Assembly: GCA_934532985.1 (NCBI GenBank)
Contig: CAKTAV010000009.1
Coordinates: 1 to 64,000 of the forward strand
Direction of reading: 5' to 3'
Origin: an uncultured Butyricicoccus sp.
Lineage (GTDB): Bacteria; Bacillota; Clostridia; Oscillospirales; Butyricicoccaceae
Length of the DNA: 64,000 nt
This document shows, piece by piece, positions 17,309-27,779 of the stretch. The notes under the pieces were generated by a model, which saw only the letters and a program-made list of their open reading frames with translations, had not been told where the DNA came from and did not search any database. A program made the position numbers and the translations under genes. Within the stretch, counting starts at the first letter, position 1, and every line of letters begins with the position of its first letter.

Positions 17309-17830
17309 TTATGAATTATTCTTGAGCAGGGAATATGAGGTACACGCAATTTCCGTGTGCCCATCGGCGTTGTTTATGGTGACGAGGGCAGTCTCGGTAT
17401 GCCATGCGCCATCGTCTTTGGGTTCCAGATCCAGCTGTTTGGTAATCATAGGCGTCAGATCGTCGGTTTTAATCTCAATCGGAAAGGTGACAACGGCCTT
17501 GGTGACATCGCCCAGTGCGAACGAGACGGTGTAGGAGACCTCCTGTCCAAACAGCGTGCCGTGATACACGCGGGTGGCGAGATCGCCGTTGACGTCATAC
17601 GTCTGATCGTCGCCGTCACCCAACAGCTCGGTAACGCCGGTGTCCGGCGTCTGGATCATGCGATCCAGCATAAGCAGCTGAAAGGTATCATTGTCGGTTG
17701 TCAATTCGACGTGCTTCGCTTGGCTGCTGTTTTGTGCGCTGCTATCCTCGCTCTTTTTCCCGCATCCGGTCAGCGGTGCGAGCAGGAGAGCGCCTGCAAG
17801 CAGCAGCGAAAGCCATGTTTTTCGTTTCAT
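17309..17830 (-). CDS. Putative lipoprotein, unknown function
   Basis: A 173-residue protein with a lipoprotein signal peptide: KRK, a hydrophobic stretch, then lipobox LTGC with Cys23 as the lipidated residue. A Ser/Gln-rich spacer (KKSEDSSAQNSSQAK) precedes a compact beta-rich domain with no motif I recognise. The mature part is acidic and probably sits on the outer face of the membrane. It is a single gene, reading leftward, with its own terminator. No partner gene suggests a role. Confidence 0.8.
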   Translation of the reverse strand: MKRKTWLSLLLAGALLLAPLTGCGKKSEDSSAQNSSQAKHVELTTDNDTFQLLMLDRMIQTPDTGVTELLGDGDDQTYDVNGDLATRVYHGTLFGQEVSYTVSFALGDVTKAVVTFPIEIKTDDLTPMITKQLDLEPKDDGAWHTETALVTINNADGHTEIACTSYSLLKNNS

Positions 17831-18102
17831 GAAACAAACACCTCAATTCAAAAAAATTGCCGTGCACTCTTAAAAAATCCCCCGAAATCGGTCTGCGGCG
17901 GCGCAAATCCATACATTTTGCTAATAAATTATCACCAAATGTATTATCCCAATCATAGGCTATTTTGCTGAAAAATGCAAGAGTGGTTGTGTAAAATTGC
18001 GAAAAAATGCGAAAATTATGTAGGAGAAGGGGGAAAGGCAGAAGAAAAACGCCAAATGAGCACCAAAAGAAAAAAGAAATGAGAAAAGTGCTTCAAAAAT
18101 CG
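17831..18102. other. AT-rich intergenic region between divergent lipoprotein and argG genes
   Basis: It should hold the leftward promoter of the lipoprotein gene. I see no gene, tRNA or convincing hairpin here. Confidence 0.4.
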
Positions 18103-18120
18103 AGTGAATAAATATACATT
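18103..18120. promoter_or_regulatory. ArgR (ARG box)-like operator
   Basis: The word AGTGAATAAATATACATT resembles the ARG box consensus known from Bacillus and E. coli (TGAATAAAAATTCA core). It ends 24 bp before the argG -35 box. The AT-rich stretch at 18121-18138 (TCATAAAATAATTAAAAG) may be a weaker second box, as ARG boxes often come in tandem. Confidence 0.6.
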
Positions 18121-18144
18121 TCATAAAATAATTAAAAGTTTTTC

Positions 18145-18173
18145 TTGCATTCCGGAGATGATAGGATTATAAT
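18145..18173 (+). promoter_or_regulatory. Promoter of the arginine cluster
   Basis: TTGCAT (18145-18150), 17-bp spacer, TATAAT (18168-18173). Confidence 0.85.
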
Positions 18174-18269
18174 AAAACCAATGACAAAACCGGTTGGTTA
18201 GTTGAGAAATGAACACTTTTTACGCTTTTTACAAAACAAACCGACCCTTTAAATGGAGGCTTATGTAAT

Positions 18270-19529
<1,260 letters not shown>

Positions 19530-19559
19530 GACAACGAAATTGAACCGAACATGATAAAA

Positions 19560-19600
19560 GCAGGGGGGCGGGCAATTCTGCCCGCCCTCCTGTGCTTTTT
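19560..19600 (+). terminator. Terminator or attenuator between argG and argH
   Basis: A 15-bp GC-rich stem (GCAGGGGGGCGGGCA / TGCCCGCCCTCCTGTGC) followed by TTTTT. Because argH follows in the same direction without an obvious consensus promoter, partial read-through is likely. Confidence 0.85.
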
Positions 19601-19673
19601 GGAACTATATTGACAGAACCGGACAACAGGCTGGAAATGGCTGTCCGGGAGCTGAAACAGAAGGAGAAATCCC

Positions 19674-21092
19674 ATGAAGCTTTGGGCAGGACGTTTCCAG
19701 AAGGAAACCAATGATATTGTAAACGACTTTAACTCGTCCATTCAGTTTGATGGACGTTTGTACCGCGAGGACATCACCGGTTCGATTGCGCACGCGACCA
19801 TGCTGGGTAAGCAGGGCATTATTGAAGAGCACGAGTCGGAGAAGATCGTAGCGGGTCTGAAGGGCATCCTCAAGGACATTGAGGAGAACGATCTGGACGT
19901 ATTCAATCCGGAATACGAGGATATTCACATGAATATCGAGGTCAAGCTGACCGAGCGCATCGGTGATACCGGCAAGCGTCTGCACACCGCCCGTTCCCGT
20001 AACGATCAGGTCGCGCTGGACATGCGTCTGTACGTCAAGAAGGAACTGTGCGAGATCATGGAGCTGGCGATGACGTTTGAAAAGGCGCTGGTAGAGCGCG
20101 CCAAGGAAAACCTCGACACGGTTATGCCGGGCTATACCCACTTGCAGCGTGCTCAGCCGACAACATTCGGACATTACATGATGGCATACGCCAACATGCT
20201 CAAGCGCGACATCTCCCGTCTGGAGGACTGCTTTGATCGTATGGACGAGATGCCGCTGGGCTCCGGCGCACTGGCTACCTCGACCTATCCGATTGACCGC
20301 GACTTCGTTCGCGAACAGCTGCACTTTGCGCGCATCACGGACAACTCGCTGGACGGCGTATCCGACCGCGATTACTGTCTGGAGCTGATGAGCGACCTGT
20401 CCATCATGATGATGCATCTGTCCCGTCTGTCGGAAGAGGTCATCTCGTGGTGTTCATGGGAGTGGCGCTTTGCCGAGCTGGACGACGCGTATTCCACCGG
20501 CTCGTCCATCATGCCGCAGAAGAAGAATCCGGATGTCTGTGAGCTGATCCGCGGCAAGACCGGACGCGTTTACGGCGATCTGATGGGTCTGCTGACGACG
20601 ATGAAGGCGCTGCCGCTGGCCTACAACAAGGACATGCAGGAGGACAAGGAAGCGGTATTCGACGCGATTGACACCGTTAAGCAGTGTCTGGAGGTATTCA
20701 CGCCGATGTTCCTAACCATGACGCTGCGCAAGAAGAACATGCGTCAGGCGGCGTCCGAAGGCTTTATCAATGCAACCGACTGCGCGGATTATCTGGTCAA
20801 GAAGGGTCTGCCGTTCCGCGACGCGTATATGATTGTCGGACGTCTGGTCAATAACTGCATCCGCACCGGCAATACGCTGGATACGATGACGCTGCGTGAC
20901 TTTGCCGCGATCTGCAAGGAGTTCGGCCCGGACGTCTACGACGCGCTGGATCTGACCAACTGCGTGCGCGAGCGCAAGGTACCGGGCGGACCGGCGCCGA
21001 AGGAAGTGACCCGTCAGATTGGCCGCATTGAGGAATTCCTCCAGGATGCGGAGCAGCGTCTGAATGAGATGCGCGAAGAAATTGTTGTCTGA
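19674..21092 (+). CDS. argH: Argininosuccinate lyase
   Basis: Splits argininosuccinate into arginine and fumarate. The protein has 472 residues and belongs to the fumarase/aspartase superfamily, acting as a homotetramer. The signature SSIMPQKKNPD is present with the catalytic serine, and the TARSRNDQVALD and GYTHLQRAQPT boxes are intact. AAGGAG lies at 19662 with ATG at 19674. It sits 14 bp upstream of argC, so argH-argC-argJ-argB-argD-argF look like one transcript. Confidence 0.97.
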   Translation: MKLWAGRFQKETNDIVNDFNSSIQFDGRLYREDITGSIAHATMLGKQGIIEEHESEKIVAGLKGILKDIEENDLDVFNPEYEDIHMNIEVKLTERIGDTGKRLHTARSRNDQVALDMRLYVKKELCEIMELAMTFEKALVERAKENLDTVMPGYTHLQRAQPTTFGHYMMAYANMLKRDISRLEDCFDRMDEMPLGSGALATSTYPIDRDFVREQLHFARITDNSLDGVSDRDYCLELMSDLSIMMMHLSRLSEEVISWCSWEWRFAELDDAYSTGSSIMPQKKNPDVCELIRGKTGRVYGDLMGLLTTMKALPLAYNKDMQEDKEAVFDAIDTVKQCLEVFTPMFLTMTLRKKNMRQAASEGFINATDCADYLVKKGLPFRDAYMIVGRLVNNCIRTGNTLDTMTLRDFAAICKEFGPDVYDALDLTNCVRERKVPGGPAPKEVTRQIGRIEEFLQDAEQRLNEMREEIVV

Positions 21093-21106
21093 CAGGGGGC
21101 GCTGGT

Positions 21107-22045
21107 ATGAAACCGGTTGTTTATATTGATGGAAAAGAGGGAACCACCGGTCTCCAGATCTATGAGAGACTGGGTTCCCGTGATGATATTTCGCTGCTGC
21201 TGATTGACGAGGCCAAGCGAAAGGATCCGGAGGAGCGGCGCAAGTGCATCAATAGCGCGGACATCGTGTTCCTGTGCCTGCCGGATGCGGCGGCGCGGGA
21301 GGCAGTCGCGCTGTGTGACAATCCGAACACGCGCATTATTGACGCGTCCACGGCGCACCGCACCAATCCGGACTGGGCTTACGGCTTTGCGGAGCTGTCA
21401 CAGGCGCACCGCGAGGCAATTGCCGCGTCCAAGCGGGTTGCCAATCCGGGCTGCCACGCATCGGGCTTTATCTCCTCGGTGTATCCGCTGGTCAAGGCGG
21501 GGATTATCCCGGCAGACTATCCGCTGACGTGCTCGTCGCTGACCGGCTATTCCGGCGGCGGCAAGAAGCTGATTGCGGAGTATGAGGACCCGAACCGCGA
21601 TGTGCGCCATGAGTCCCACCGTATTTACGGCACGACGCTGCATCACAAGCATCTGCCGGAGATGGTGCATGTGTGCGGACTGGAAACCGCGCCGGTCTTT
21701 GTCCCGATCCTCGGCGATTTCTATAAGGGCATGGCGTCCACGATCATGCTGCACAACAAGAAGCTGCCGGGACAGCCGACGGCACAGGATATCCACGCGG
21801 CGCTGTGCAAGCACTACGAGGGACAGCAGTTGGTTACGGTCGCTCCGTTCGGCGGAGAGGAGCCGGTGATTTACGCCAGCACGATGGCGGGACGCGACAG
21901 CCTGTCGCTGATTGTCTGCGGTCATGAAGAACAGACCATTGTCACTGCGCTGTTTGACAATCTGGGTAAGGGCGCGTCCGGTGCTGCGGTACAGAATATG
22001 AATATTATGCTCGGGTTCGAGGAAACGACGGGCTTGACGATCTAA
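21107..22045 (+). CDS. argC: N-acetyl-gamma-glutamyl-phosphate reductase, short (type 2) form
   Basis: NADPH-dependent reduction of N-acetylglutamyl phosphate to the semialdehyde, the third step. At 312 residues it is the short AGPR type 2 and not the 345-residue type 1 usual in Bacillus. The catalytic cysteine is Cys116 in VANPGCHASG. The N-terminal nucleotide-binding segment reads YIDGKEGTTGLQIYERL. The start ATG at 21107 follows a GGGGGCG-type weak site, 14 bp after argH. The substitution of type 2 for type 1 in an otherwise standard cluster is seen in many anaerobic Clostridia. Confidence 0.94.
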   Translation: MKPVVYIDGKEGTTGLQIYERLGSRDDISLLLIDEAKRKDPEERRKCINSADIVFLCLPDAAAREAVALCDNPNTRIIDASTAHRTNPDWAYGFAELSQAHREAIAASKRVANPGCHASGFISSVYPLVKAGIIPADYPLTCSSLTGYSGGGKKLIAEYEDPNRDVRHESHRIYGTTLHHKHLPEMVHVCGLETAPVFVPILGDFYKGMASTIMLHNKKLPGQPTAQDIHAALCKHYEGQQLVTVAPFGGEEPVIYASTMAGRDSLSLIVCGHEEQTIVTALFDNLGKGASGAAVQNMNIMLGFEETTGLTI

Positions 22046-22101
22046 ACCAGTGCGCTCCGGTGCAAAGCCTGTGATGCGGAGCGGAGAAAGGAATAAACGG
22101 C

Positions 22102-23316
22102 ATGAAATTGATTGAAGGCGGCGTTTGCGCGGCACAGGGATTCCGGGCGTCCGGCATCCACTGCGGCGTCAAGCCGGGAACGACAAAGAATGATCTGGCG
22201 CTGATTGTCAGCGACTGCGAGTGCGCGGCGGCAGCGACTTTTACCAATAACCGCGTCAAGGCGGCGCCGGTATACATTGGAATGGAGCATCTGGAGGACG
22301 GTATTGCACAGGCAGTGGTCGCTAACTCCGGCAATGCGAATGCCTGCGCACCGGAGGGCATGGAAAATGCGCGCCGAATGGCACAGGCGGCGGCAAAGGC
22401 GCTGGGCATTGAAGAGCGTCTGGTTCTGCCCAGCTCGACCGGTGTCATCGGTCAGCGTCTGAATATCGAGGCGATTGAGGGCGGTATGAAGCAGGCGGCG
22501 CAGATGTTGAGCATCGACGGTTCGCAGGCGGCCAATCAGGCGATTATGACGACAGATACCGTTGAAAAGACTGTGGCAGTGGAGTTCACCTGCGGCGGCA
22601 AGACCTGTCGTATGGGCGGTATTTCCAAGGGCTCCGGTATGATTCACCCGAACATGGGCACGATGCTGGGCTATATCACGACGGACTGTGCCATTACGCC
22701 GAGCCTGCTGCGCCATGCGCTGTGCTCGGTAGTCGATAAGACGTTCAACTGCATTTCGGTAGACGGCGATACCTCTACCAATGACACCTGCGTGATCCTC
22801 GCCAACGGCAAGGCCGGCAATGAGATGATCGAGTGGGAGAACACGGATTATCATGTATTTGTTGAGGCGCTGACCTATGTGGCGCTGACGCTGGCAAAGA
22901 AGATGGCGGCAGACGGCGAGGGCGCCACGAAGCTGATTGTCTGCAACGTCAAGAACTCCCGTGCAGAAGAGTATGCCGAGCGCATGGCGAAGGCAGTTAT
23001 TGCGTCCAGCCTGGTCAAGGCGGCGATGTTCGGCGCGGACGCCAACTGGGGTCGCGTGCTGTGCGCGATGGGCTATTCCAAGGCGCCGTTCCGCCCGGAG
23101 TACGTCAAGATCGGTTTCTCCAGTGACGCGGGCAGCATTACGGTCTGCGAAGAGGGCGCCGGTGTGGACTTTGACGAAGAGCTGGCGAAGAAGATCCTTC
23201 TGGAGAAGGAAGTTACGATTGACATTGACGTTGCCGAGGGCAGCGCGTGCGCGTCGGCTTACGGCTGTGATCTGACGTATGATTATGTCAAGATCAACGG
23301 AGACTACCGCACCTGA
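22102..23316 (+). CDS. argJ: Bifunctional ornithine acetyltransferase / N-acetylglutamate synthase
   Basis: Recycles the acetyl group from N-acetylornithine to glutamate, making the pathway cyclic, and in many species also uses acetyl-CoA. The 404-residue precursor self-cleaves before Thr187 (KGSGMIHPNMGTMLGY), which becomes the N-terminal nucleophile of the beta chain. ArgJ presence with no argA or argE nearby matches the cyclic route. It uses GAGAAAGGA upstream of the ATG at 22102. The stop TGA overlaps an in-frame ATG of argB, but the better argB start lies 12 bases on. Confidence 0.95.
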   Translation: MKLIEGGVCAAQGFRASGIHCGVKPGTTKNDLALIVSDCECAAAATFTNNRVKAAPVYIGMEHLEDGIAQAVVANSGNANACAPEGMENARRMAQAAAKALGIEERLVLPSSTGVIGQRLNIEAIEGGMKQAAQMLSIDGSQAANQAIMTTDTVEKTVAVEFTCGGKTCRMGGISKGSGMIHPNMGTMLGYITTDCAITPSLLRHALCSVVDKTFNCISVDGDTSTNDTCVILANGKAGNEMIEWENTDYHVFVEALTYVALTLAKKMAADGEGATKLIVCNVKNSRAEEYAERMAKAVIASSLVKAAMFGADANWGRVLCAMGYSKAPFRPEYVKIGFSSDAGSITVCEEGAGVDFDEELAKKILLEKEVTIDIDVAEGSACASAYGCDLTYDYVKINGDYRT

Positions 23317-23327
23317 TGGAGGAAGTC

Positions 23328-24191
23328 ATGAACCAAGAGCATTTCGATGCGGAAGTGCTGGTGGAAGCGCTTCCGTATATACAGAAGTATTATGGAAAGA
23401 CGGTTGTCGTCAAGTATGGCGGCAACGCGATGATTAACGAAGAGCTGAAGGACGCGGTCATTCAGGACATCGTTCTGCTCAGTCTGATCGGCGTCCATGT
23501 AGTTATTGTCCACGGCGGCGGTCCGGACATCAACGCCATGCTGAAGAAGATCGGCAAGGACTCCAAGTTTGTCAACGGTCTGCGCTATACGGACCGCGAG
23601 ACGATGGACATCGTGCAGATGGTACTGTGCGGCAAGGTCAATAAGGAACTGGTTGGCCGCATCAATCGGGCGGGCGGCCGCGGCGTTGGTCTGTGCGGCA
23701 TGGACGGCAGCCTGTTTCAGGCGAAGCGCAAGCGCGACAAGGACGGCACGGAATACGGCTATGTCGGTGAGATTCAGAAGGTCAATCCCGAACCGGTTAT
23801 TGACATGCTGAAGGAAGGCTATATTCCGGTTATCTCCACCGTGGCAGAGGGCACGGACGAAGAGACCGGCTACAATATCAATGCCGATCTGGCGGCATCC
23901 AAGCTGGCAATTGCTCTGCAGGCAGAAAAGCTGATTCTGCTGACGGATGTGCGCGGACTGCTGCGTGACCGCAACGACGACAGCACGCTGATCGAGGATC
24001 TGAAGGTCTCGGCAGTGCCGCGTCTGATCAAGGATGGCGTCATTGCCGGCGGCATGATTCCGAAGGTAGACTGCTGCGTACAGGCGGTGCGCGAGGGTGT
24101 CAAGCGGGCAAATATTCAGGACGGACGTGTGGCACATTCCATTTTGACGGAACTGTTCAGCGACAAGGGCGTCGGCACAATGTTCTACTAA
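23328..24191 (+). CDS. argB: Acetylglutamate kinase
   Basis: Phosphorylates N-acetylglutamate, the usual arginine-inhibited step. The protein has 287 residues from ATG 23328, which has GGAGGA at 23318. An ATG at 23316 overlapping the argJ stop would add four residues and has no site. Amino acid kinase fold motifs are clear: VVKYGGNAM, HGGGPDIN, and the late IPKVDCCVQAVREGV. The N-terminal extension of about 25 residues before the first strand resembles arginine-sensitive hexameric NAGK, so feedback inhibition is plausible. Confidence 0.95.
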   Translation: MNQEHFDAEVLVEALPYIQKYYGKTVVVKYGGNAMINEELKDAVIQDIVLLSLIGVHVVIVHGGGPDINAMLKKIGKDSKFVNGLRYTDRETMDIVQMVLCGKVNKELVGRINRAGGRGVGLCGMDGSLFQAKRKRDKDGTEYGYVGEIQKVNPEPVIDMLKEGYIPVISTVAEGTDEETGYNINADLAASKLAIALQAEKLILLTDVRGLLRDRNDDSTLIEDLKVSAVPRLIKDGVIAGGMIPKVDCCVQAVREGVKRANIQDGRVAHSILTELFSDKGVGTMFY

Positions 24192-24248
24192 AATATATCA
24201 TTAAACAACAAAAACGGAGCATTTTTTTGACAGAAAGAAGGGGTACCA

Positions 24249-25430
24249 GTGACCTATCAGGAACTGAAGGCGGAAGAAAACCAGTACGTCATGAATACCT
24301 ATGGCCGGTTTGCCATTGCATTGGATCACGGTCAGGGCTCGACAGTATGGGACGTCGAGGGCAAGAAATATATTGATTTTACCTCGGGCATCGGCGTATG
24401 CTCGCTGGGATACAATAATGAGGCAATCATCAACGCGATCACGGAGCAGGCGCACAAGCTCATGCATGTGTCCAACCTGTTCACGACAGCGCCGATGATT
24501 CAGGTGGCAAAGCAGCTGTGCACACGCACGGGTATGGGCAAGGTGTTTTTTGCCAACTCCGGCGCAGAGGCCAACGAGGGAATGATTAAGCTGGCGCGTA
24601 AGTACTCGTTTGACAAGTACGGCGAGGGCCGCGCGGATATTGTCACGCTGAACAATTCGTTCCACGGACGCACGGTGACGACGCTGAAGGCGACCGGCCA
24701 GGATAAGTTCCATCAGTACTTCTTCCCGTTTACGGACGGCTTCCGCTATGCCGATGCGAACGATTTCGCGTCCATTCAGGCGAATACCGATGAGCACACC
24801 TGCGCCATCATGATGGAGCTGATTCAGGGCGAGGGCGGTGTTCTGCCGCTGGATCCGAAGTTTGTACAGCAGGTGGCGGCGTTCTGCAAGGAAAAGGATC
24901 TGTTGCTGCTGATCGATGAGGTACAGACCGGTATCGGTCGCTGCGGCGAGCTGTTCTGCTTCCAGAAATACGGCATTCAGCCGGACGTTGTCTCGATGGC
25001 AAAGGGTCTGGGCGGCGGTGTGCCGATCGGTGCGGTTATGGCGGCGCCGACCTGTGATACCGTACTCGGACCGGGCACGCACGCGACGACCTTTGGCGGC
25101 ACACCGCTGGTATGCTCCTCGGCAAACGTCGTTTTGCAAACGATTGACGATGCCTTCCTGCGCCAGGTGGAAGAAAAGGGCGCTTATCTGAAGAAGGAAA
25201 TTCTGGCGATGGGCTCGGACAAGGTCAAGGATGTCCGCGGCATGGGTCTTATGCTGGGTATTATTGTCGATCCGGCACAGCGCGCCGACATCGTTGCTAA
25301 GATGATGGATAAGGGTGCACTGGTGCTGACCGCCGGTACGGACGCAATTCGTCTGCTGCCGCCGCTGGTTATCACGAAGGAAGAGATGGACGAAGGTCTG
25401 GCGATCTTCCGCGAGGCACTGTGCGAGTAA
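24249..25430 (+). CDS. argD: Acetylornithine aminotransferase
   Basis: PLP enzyme that converts N-acetylglutamate semialdehyde to N-acetylornithine with glutamate as donor. It has 393 residues and is a class III aminotransferase. The cofactor aspartate is in LLIDEVQTGIGR, the PLP lysine in SMAKGLGGGVPIGA, and FANSGAEANEGMIKLAR binds phosphate. Translation starts at a GTG (24249), with GAAGGGG just upstream. Neighbours make it ArgD and not a general ornithine or GABA transaminase. Confidence 0.95.
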   Translation: MTYQELKAEENQYVMNTYGRFAIALDHGQGSTVWDVEGKKYIDFTSGIGVCSLGYNNEAIINAITEQAHKLMHVSNLFTTAPMIQVAKQLCTRTGMGKVFFANSGAEANEGMIKLARKYSFDKYGEGRADIVTLNNSFHGRTVTTLKATGQDKFHQYFFPFTDGFRYADANDFASIQANTDEHTCAIMMELIQGEGGVLPLDPKFVQQVAAFCKEKDLLLLIDEVQTGIGRCGELFCFQKYGIQPDVVSMAKGLGGGVPIGAVMAAPTCDTVLGPGTHATTFGGTPLVCSSANVVLQTIDDAFLRQVEEKGAYLKKEILAMGSDKVKDVRGMGLMLGIIVDPAQRADIVAKMMDKGALVLTAGTDAIRLLPPLVITKEEMDEGLAIFREALCE

Positions 25431-25491
25431 TTGCACCTATGGGCGGCACTGCTGCCGGAGAGAATTTGGATAAAAGGAGGGACGTGCACCT

Positions 25492-26421
25492 ATGAAGCAC
25501 CTGTTAAAGCTGCTGGACTGCTCGACAGAAGAGATTACTACTCTGCTTGATCTGGCAGATCAGCTGAAATATGAAAAAAAGCATTCGATTCCGCACCGGC
25601 ACCTCGAGGGCAAGAGCCTCGGTCTGGTGTTCCAGAAATCATCCACCCGTACCCGCGTATCGTTTGAGGTCGGTATGTACCAGCTGGGCGGACAGCCGAT
25701 GTTCCTGTCCAACCGCGATTTGCAGATCGGACGCGGTGAACCGGTGGAGGACACGGCGCGTACCCTGTCCCGCTATCTCGACGGCATCATGATGCGCACC
25801 TATGCACAGGAAGAAGTAGAGCGTCTGGCACACTGCGGAACCATTCCGGTTATCAGCGGTATGACGGACTTCGCGCATCCCTGTCAGGTTCTGGCGGATC
25901 TGATGACCATCCGTGAGCACTATGCGCAGCTGGAAGGTCTGAAGATGTGCTATATCGGCGACGGCAACAATATGTGCAACTCGCTGATTGTCGGCGGTCT
26001 CAAGACCGGTATGGAAGTTGCGGTTGCGTGCCCGGAGCTGTATCAGCCGCATAAGACGGTTCTGGAATTTGCCGAGCGCCGCAAGGCACAGGGCGGCAAG
26101 TTCATGCTGACGGAGGACATTATGGAGGCAGCCGCCGGAGCGGACGTTGTCTTTACCGATGTCTGGACGTCAATGGGCAAGGAAGGCGAGACGGCGGCAC
26201 GCCGCATCGCGTTCAAGGGCTATCAGGTCAATCATGAGCTGATGGCGGCGGCAAAGCCGGGCGCGATGGTGCAGCACTGTCTGCCGGCACACCGCGGTGA
26301 GGAAATCTCGGCAGAGGTCTTTGAAGAGCACGCCGATGAGATCTTCGAGGAAGCGGAAAACCGCCTGCACGCACAGAAGGCGGTTCTGGTTACCCTGCTG
26401 GGCAGTAAGAATACGCTGTAA
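25492..26421 (+). CDS. argF: Ornithine carbamoyltransferase
   Basis: Condenses ornithine with carbamoyl phosphate to citrulline. The 309-residue length is standard. The carbamoyl-phosphate motif is STRTRVSFEVG, with HPCQVLADL, DGNNMCNSL and the ornithine-binding HCLPAHRGEE. AAAGGAGGG lies about 10 bases before the ATG at 25492. It is the last gene of the cluster before a strong terminator. carAB, which would supply carbamoyl phosphate, is not in the window. Confidence 0.96.
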   Translation: MKHLLKLLDCSTEEITTLLDLADQLKYEKKHSIPHRHLEGKSLGLVFQKSSTRTRVSFEVGMYQLGGQPMFLSNRDLQIGRGEPVEDTARTLSRYLDGIMMRTYAQEEVERLAHCGTIPVISGMTDFAHPCQVLADLMTIREHYAQLEGLKMCYIGDGNNMCNSLIVGGLKTGMEVAVACPELYQPHKTVLEFAERRKAQGGKFMLTEDIMEAAAGADVVFTDVWTSMGKEGETAARRIAFKGYQVNHELMAAAKPGAMVQHCLPAHRGEEISAEVFEEHADEIFEEAENRLHAQKAVLVTLLGSKNTL

Positions 26422-26438
26422 AAATGATAACAATGAGA

Positions 26439-26471
26439 AATCCGGATGACGTGGGTCATCCGGATTTTTTT
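26439..26471 (+). terminator. Terminator of the arg cluster
   Basis: Perfect 12-bp stem AATCCGGATGAC / GTCATCCGGATT followed by a T7 tail. Confidence 0.95.
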
Positions 26472-26541
26472 GTGCTCACTTTGCTGTTTTGCGTTTATCG
26501 CTGATTCACTGAATAACAAGAAGGATAATACTGCTTTATCG

Positions 26542-26585
26542 CGAAAAAAATCTCCTTCGGCTAGTTGGAGAGAGAGCCGAAGGAG
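26542..26585 (-). terminator. Minus-strand terminator with no assigned gene
   Basis: On the minus strand CTCCTTCGGC / GCCGAAGGAG (26552-26585) is followed by a run of seven T (26543-26551 region). No leftward gene is recognised upstream of it. A second hairpin GGAAGTGA/TCACTTCC lies at 26664-26682 in the same untranslated stretch, so a leftward small RNA is possible. Confidence 0.5.
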
Positions 26586-26774
26586 GGAGAAGAGTGCACA
26601 GCACATACCAAATCACAGAAAAAGCTGTGAGAAGGAAACAAGCGGCACGGCTGTGCAGCTAGAGGAAGTGAAAATCACTTCCATCCACTGAAACTATCAT
26701 ATAAGATGAATAGGAAGAATACAATGATATTTTCGATGATGGTGTTAATATTTTGTGCTTTTTTTGTGCATGAC

Positions 26775-26803
26775 TTGCCGAACGAAGCCGAGCTTGTTAC
26801 AAT
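26775..26803 (+). promoter_or_regulatory. Promoter of the AraC regulator gene
   Basis: TTGCCG (26775-26780), 17-bp spacer, TACAAT (26798-26803). Confidence 0.7.
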
Positions 26804-26825
26804 AAGGAAAATGGGGGGTGCATGT

Positions 26826-27677
26826 ATGTATTTACAGGAAAAAGGTGTGAAAGAGCCGTCTGTGAAGTTTTTTGAGACACCATCGGCGATGGCACGGGAA
26901 TTGTTCTTGTATGTCACACGGCGCGGCGACTTTTATGTGTCAAATGACTATTATTTTCACTTTCGCTCGTCGACCGGACAGGAGGAAAGTCACCACTTTT
27001 CCTTTATGCTGTTTGCGGTGCTCGAAGGAGCGATGCATGTCGAGGCGGGAAACCGAAAATATGTCGTGGATGCTGGGGAATGCACGATGATGGATTGTCG
27101 AGAACCACATGTCTATTATGCCGACACGGATACACGCTTCTTGTGGATTCACTTTGACGGAATTGACGCGCGGCGGTTTTATGAGTACATCATGCGGGTG
27201 CATGCGCGGCCGCCGTTTGCACTGCCCTATACGGAATTTGCCGAAGATTTGCGGCGGCTGATTCACGGTGAGGGAATTTCCAATGAATCCGAGCGATCAC
27301 AGATGGTATATCGCATGCTGTGCAGCTTGGCGGTCACGCCGGAAAACAAGACGCGGGGAGAGCCGTCGCCGATTATGCTGGCGATGGATTATATGCAGCG
27401 GCATCTGCTGGAGCCGCTGTCGGTTGCCGAAGTGGCGGCATTTGTACATATGAGTCCATCCCACTTTTCTCGTCTGTTTCGGCAGGAAGCCGGATATGCC
27501 CCGCATGAATATCTGGTGGTGCTGCGGCTGAACCATGCCAAGCATCTGCTGGTGAACACGGAGCAAACCGTGCGGCAGATTGCGTTTGCCTCCGGATACA
27601 ATAGTGAGGGGAACTTTATCAAGTCCTTTGTGGAAAAGGTCGGAGTGACACCGACGCAGTTCCGCGAGGGGATGTGA
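26826..27677 (+). CDS. AraC family transcriptional regulator
   Basis: A 283-residue regulator. An N-terminal cupin-like sensing domain (residues about 15-150, with GDFYVSNDYYFHF and DAGECTMMDCREPHVYY) is joined to a C-terminal double helix-turn-helix (residues about 185-283). The latter has EVAAFVHMSPSHFSRLFRQEAG and the second helix GYNSEGNFIKSFVEKVGVTPTQFR. The start ATG at 26826 follows GGGGGTG at 26813-26819; a longer reading from 26706 would run through the promoter and is rejected. The cupin suggests a sugar or small-molecule effector. No transport or catabolic genes are adjacent, so its targets are elsewhere or it controls the CAT-like gene downstream. Confidence 0.87.
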   Translation: MYLQEKGVKEPSVKFFETPSAMARELFLYVTRRGDFYVSNDYYFHFRSSTGQEESHHFSFMLFAVLEGAMHVEAGNRKYVVDAGECTMMDCREPHVYYADTDTRFLWIHFDGIDARRFYEYIMRVHARPPFALPYTEFAEDLRRLIHGEGISNESERSQMVYRMLCSLAVTPENKTRGEPSPIMLAMDYMQRHLLEPLSVAEVAAFVHMSPSHFSRLFRQEAGYAPHEYLVVLRLNHAKHLLVNTEQTVRQIAFASGYNSEGNFIKSFVEKVGVTPTQFREGM

Positions 27678-27694
27678 GAAAAGCGGAAACGGTT

Positions 27695-27723
27695 TTGCAA
27701 AAGCACGAAAAGTGTGATATAAT
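27695..27723 (+). promoter_or_regulatory. Promoter of the CAT-like gene
   Basis: TTGCAA (27695-27700), 17-bp spacer, TATAAT (27718-27723) with an extended TGA in front. Confidence 0.85.
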
Positions 27724-27779
27724 AACATTTACAGCCGTTTCTTGAGCGACAAGCGAAACGGGGCGAAGGAGGGAGCGAT

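Noticed and set aside
26675..26917. 80-codon leftward frame overlapping the AraC gene start
   Set aside because: Low coding quality, no ribosome binding site, and mostly antisense to the AraC coding region.
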